Positions 6,552 through 6,998 of a DNA stretch of 6,998 nt are shown here, piece by piece. How positions within the stretch are numbered: the stretch's first letter is position 1; every line of letters starts with the position of its first letter. The translations under genes were made by a program, and so were the position numbers. The notes under the pieces are model-generated. The model made no database searches. It saw nothing but the letters and a program-made list of their open reading frames with translations, and was not told the origin of the DNA. The stretch covers positions 1-6,998 of the forward strand of contig CABUTL010000068.1 of the NCBI GenBank assembly GCA_902494375.1. Reading direction: 5' to 3'. Source of the stretch: an uncultured Collinsella sp. GTDB lineage: Bacteria; Actinomycetota; Coriobacteriia; Coriobacteriales; Coriobacteriaceae.

Positions 6552-6836
6552 ATGAGCTGGCGAGGCGATATTGCGATGGGGAAGTACGGAAAACTGCCGT
6601 GTGCCCTTATAGACAACAATATGTTTCCGAGCGTAGAGGTTGATTGCGGGTCGTTTGTCGTCACCTGCCCTTGCTGCGGCTCGCAAATACCGTGTCTCGA
6701 CATTCGGTTCATCGATGCGCGCGACAGACTCAGCGACGAAGTGAGAAAACGGACGGGCGTTCATATGCCGGTGTATCCGGAGAAATGCCCTGTTTGTGGC
6801 CTCGATATCGTGTACGACGCCGGCGACGAGGGATAG
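6552..6836 (+). CDS. Small zinc-ribbon protein, 94 residues
   Basis: An unnamed protein whose only clear feature is a four-cysteine zinc ribbon: TCPCCGS (C39, C42, with an extra C41) and KCPVCG (C79, C82), joined by 36 residues containing a charged helix-like stretch (DARDRLSDEVRKRTG). The two CxxC knuckles fit structural zinc binding, as in small ribbon proteins that contact nucleic acid or other proteins. ATG 6552 has a strong GGGGAG ribosome binding site about 6 nt upstream. Earlier in-frame starts (GTG 6480, ATG 6486) would add 22-24 residues but have no such signal. It lies 126 bases after the HNH gene on the same strand, so read-through is possible. It is convergent with the partial gene at the right edge. 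No specific role is visible. Confidence 0.75.
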   Translation: MSWRGDIAMGKYGKLPCALIDNNMFPSVEVDCGSFVVTCPCCGSQIPCLDIRFIDARDRLSDEVRKRTGVHMPVYPEKCPVCGLDIVYDAGDEG

Positions 6837-6873
6837 GTGATGCGGAGGAGTTGGCTGTGAGTGTCTTTTGCCT

Positions 6874-6998
6874 CTACAAATAAATCCCCTCACCGAGTTG
6901 CTTGTGGAACTCGGCGTGATGGTCGCGTGCCCAGGTAAAGAGCGCCTGGTCAAAATTGGTGCGCGTGGTCGGGACGCCAAAGACGCCGGCAACTTCGA
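6874..6998 (-). CDS. C-terminal end of an unrecognised protein (partial)
   Basis: The minus-strand frame entering from the right edge is open for 40 codons and ends at TAG (6876-6874). It ends in WARDHHAEFHKQLGEGIYL, preceded by a VFGVPTTRTNFDQ stretch. The composition looks like a soluble, folded enzyme C-terminus rather than chance reading. The fragment is too short for me to place in a family. It is convergent with the zinc-ribbon gene, with 37 bases between the stops. Confidence 0.65.
   Translation of the reverse strand, partial: EVAGVFGVPTTRTNFDQALFTWARDHHAEFHKQLGEGIYL

Noticed and set aside
6488..6574. 10-bp perfect inverted pair (GCAATATCGC / GCGATATTGC) spanning the zinc-ribbon start
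   Set aside because: The loop is 67 nt and one such pair is roughly expected by chance in 7 kb, so it is not called as a regulatory structure.
6893..6914. Hairpin CCGAGTT / AACTCGG as terminator near the right end
   Set aside because: It lies inside the coding end of the partial minus-strand gene and no T-tract follows it.
6309..6992. Minus-strand open frame of 227 codons over the right end
   Set aside because: It overlaps the end of the HNH gene, the zinc-ribbon gene and the partial gene. The competing frames have ribosome binding sites, cysteine motifs or a sensible C-terminus, while this one is Arg/His/Pro-rich without motifs.

Overview
The window looks like chromosomal DNA of a high-GC Gram-positive bacterium, most likely a gut actinobacterium of the Coriobacteriia (Collinsella-like). 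This placement is an inference from GC content, codon use and gene style, not from a marker gene. Hand-counted lines are about 58-67% GC in the left third and about 48-52% in the right third, so base composition drifts across the window.

Layout. (1) Positions 1-2664, minus strand: 888 codons of a large M16C zinc metallopeptidase of the presequence protease (PreP) type. Both diagnostic motifs are visible, and only the extreme C-terminus lies beyond the left edge. (2) Positions 2665-3068: a gene-free stretch of about 400 bases. It holds the PreP leader with a GC hairpin against the ribosome binding site, a four-armed nested inverted repeat (2802-2924), and an AT-rich, dyad-rich segment (2938-3016) just ahead of the next gene. 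(3) 3069-4535, plus: a Schlafen AlbA_2 / ATPase / winged-helix protein of the COG2865 type. (4) 4541-4589: a nested hairpin between convergent genes. (5) 4636-5127, minus: an unrecognised 163-residue protein. (6) 5343-6425, plus: a two-domain HNH nuclease with an SRA/PUA-like N-terminal region, probably a modification-dependent (type IV-like) restriction enzyme. (7) 6552-6836, plus: a 94-residue protein with a four-cysteine zinc ribbon. (8) 6874-6998, minus: the last 40 residues of an unrecognised gene entering from the right.

How the genes may relate. PreP is a housekeeping peptide-degrading enzyme and marks the conserved side. The block from the Schlafen-type gene to the zinc-ribbon gene has an accessory look: single-gene units, changes of strand, an unknown gene, a probable restriction nuclease and lower GC. 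The Schlafen-type protein and the nuclease both belong to families seen in regulation or anti-phage defence, but the sequence does not prove that they act together. The clearest structure not explained by genes is the nested inverted repeat at 2802-2924, followed by the dyad and iterated AGAGATAA sites upstream of the Schlafen-type gene.
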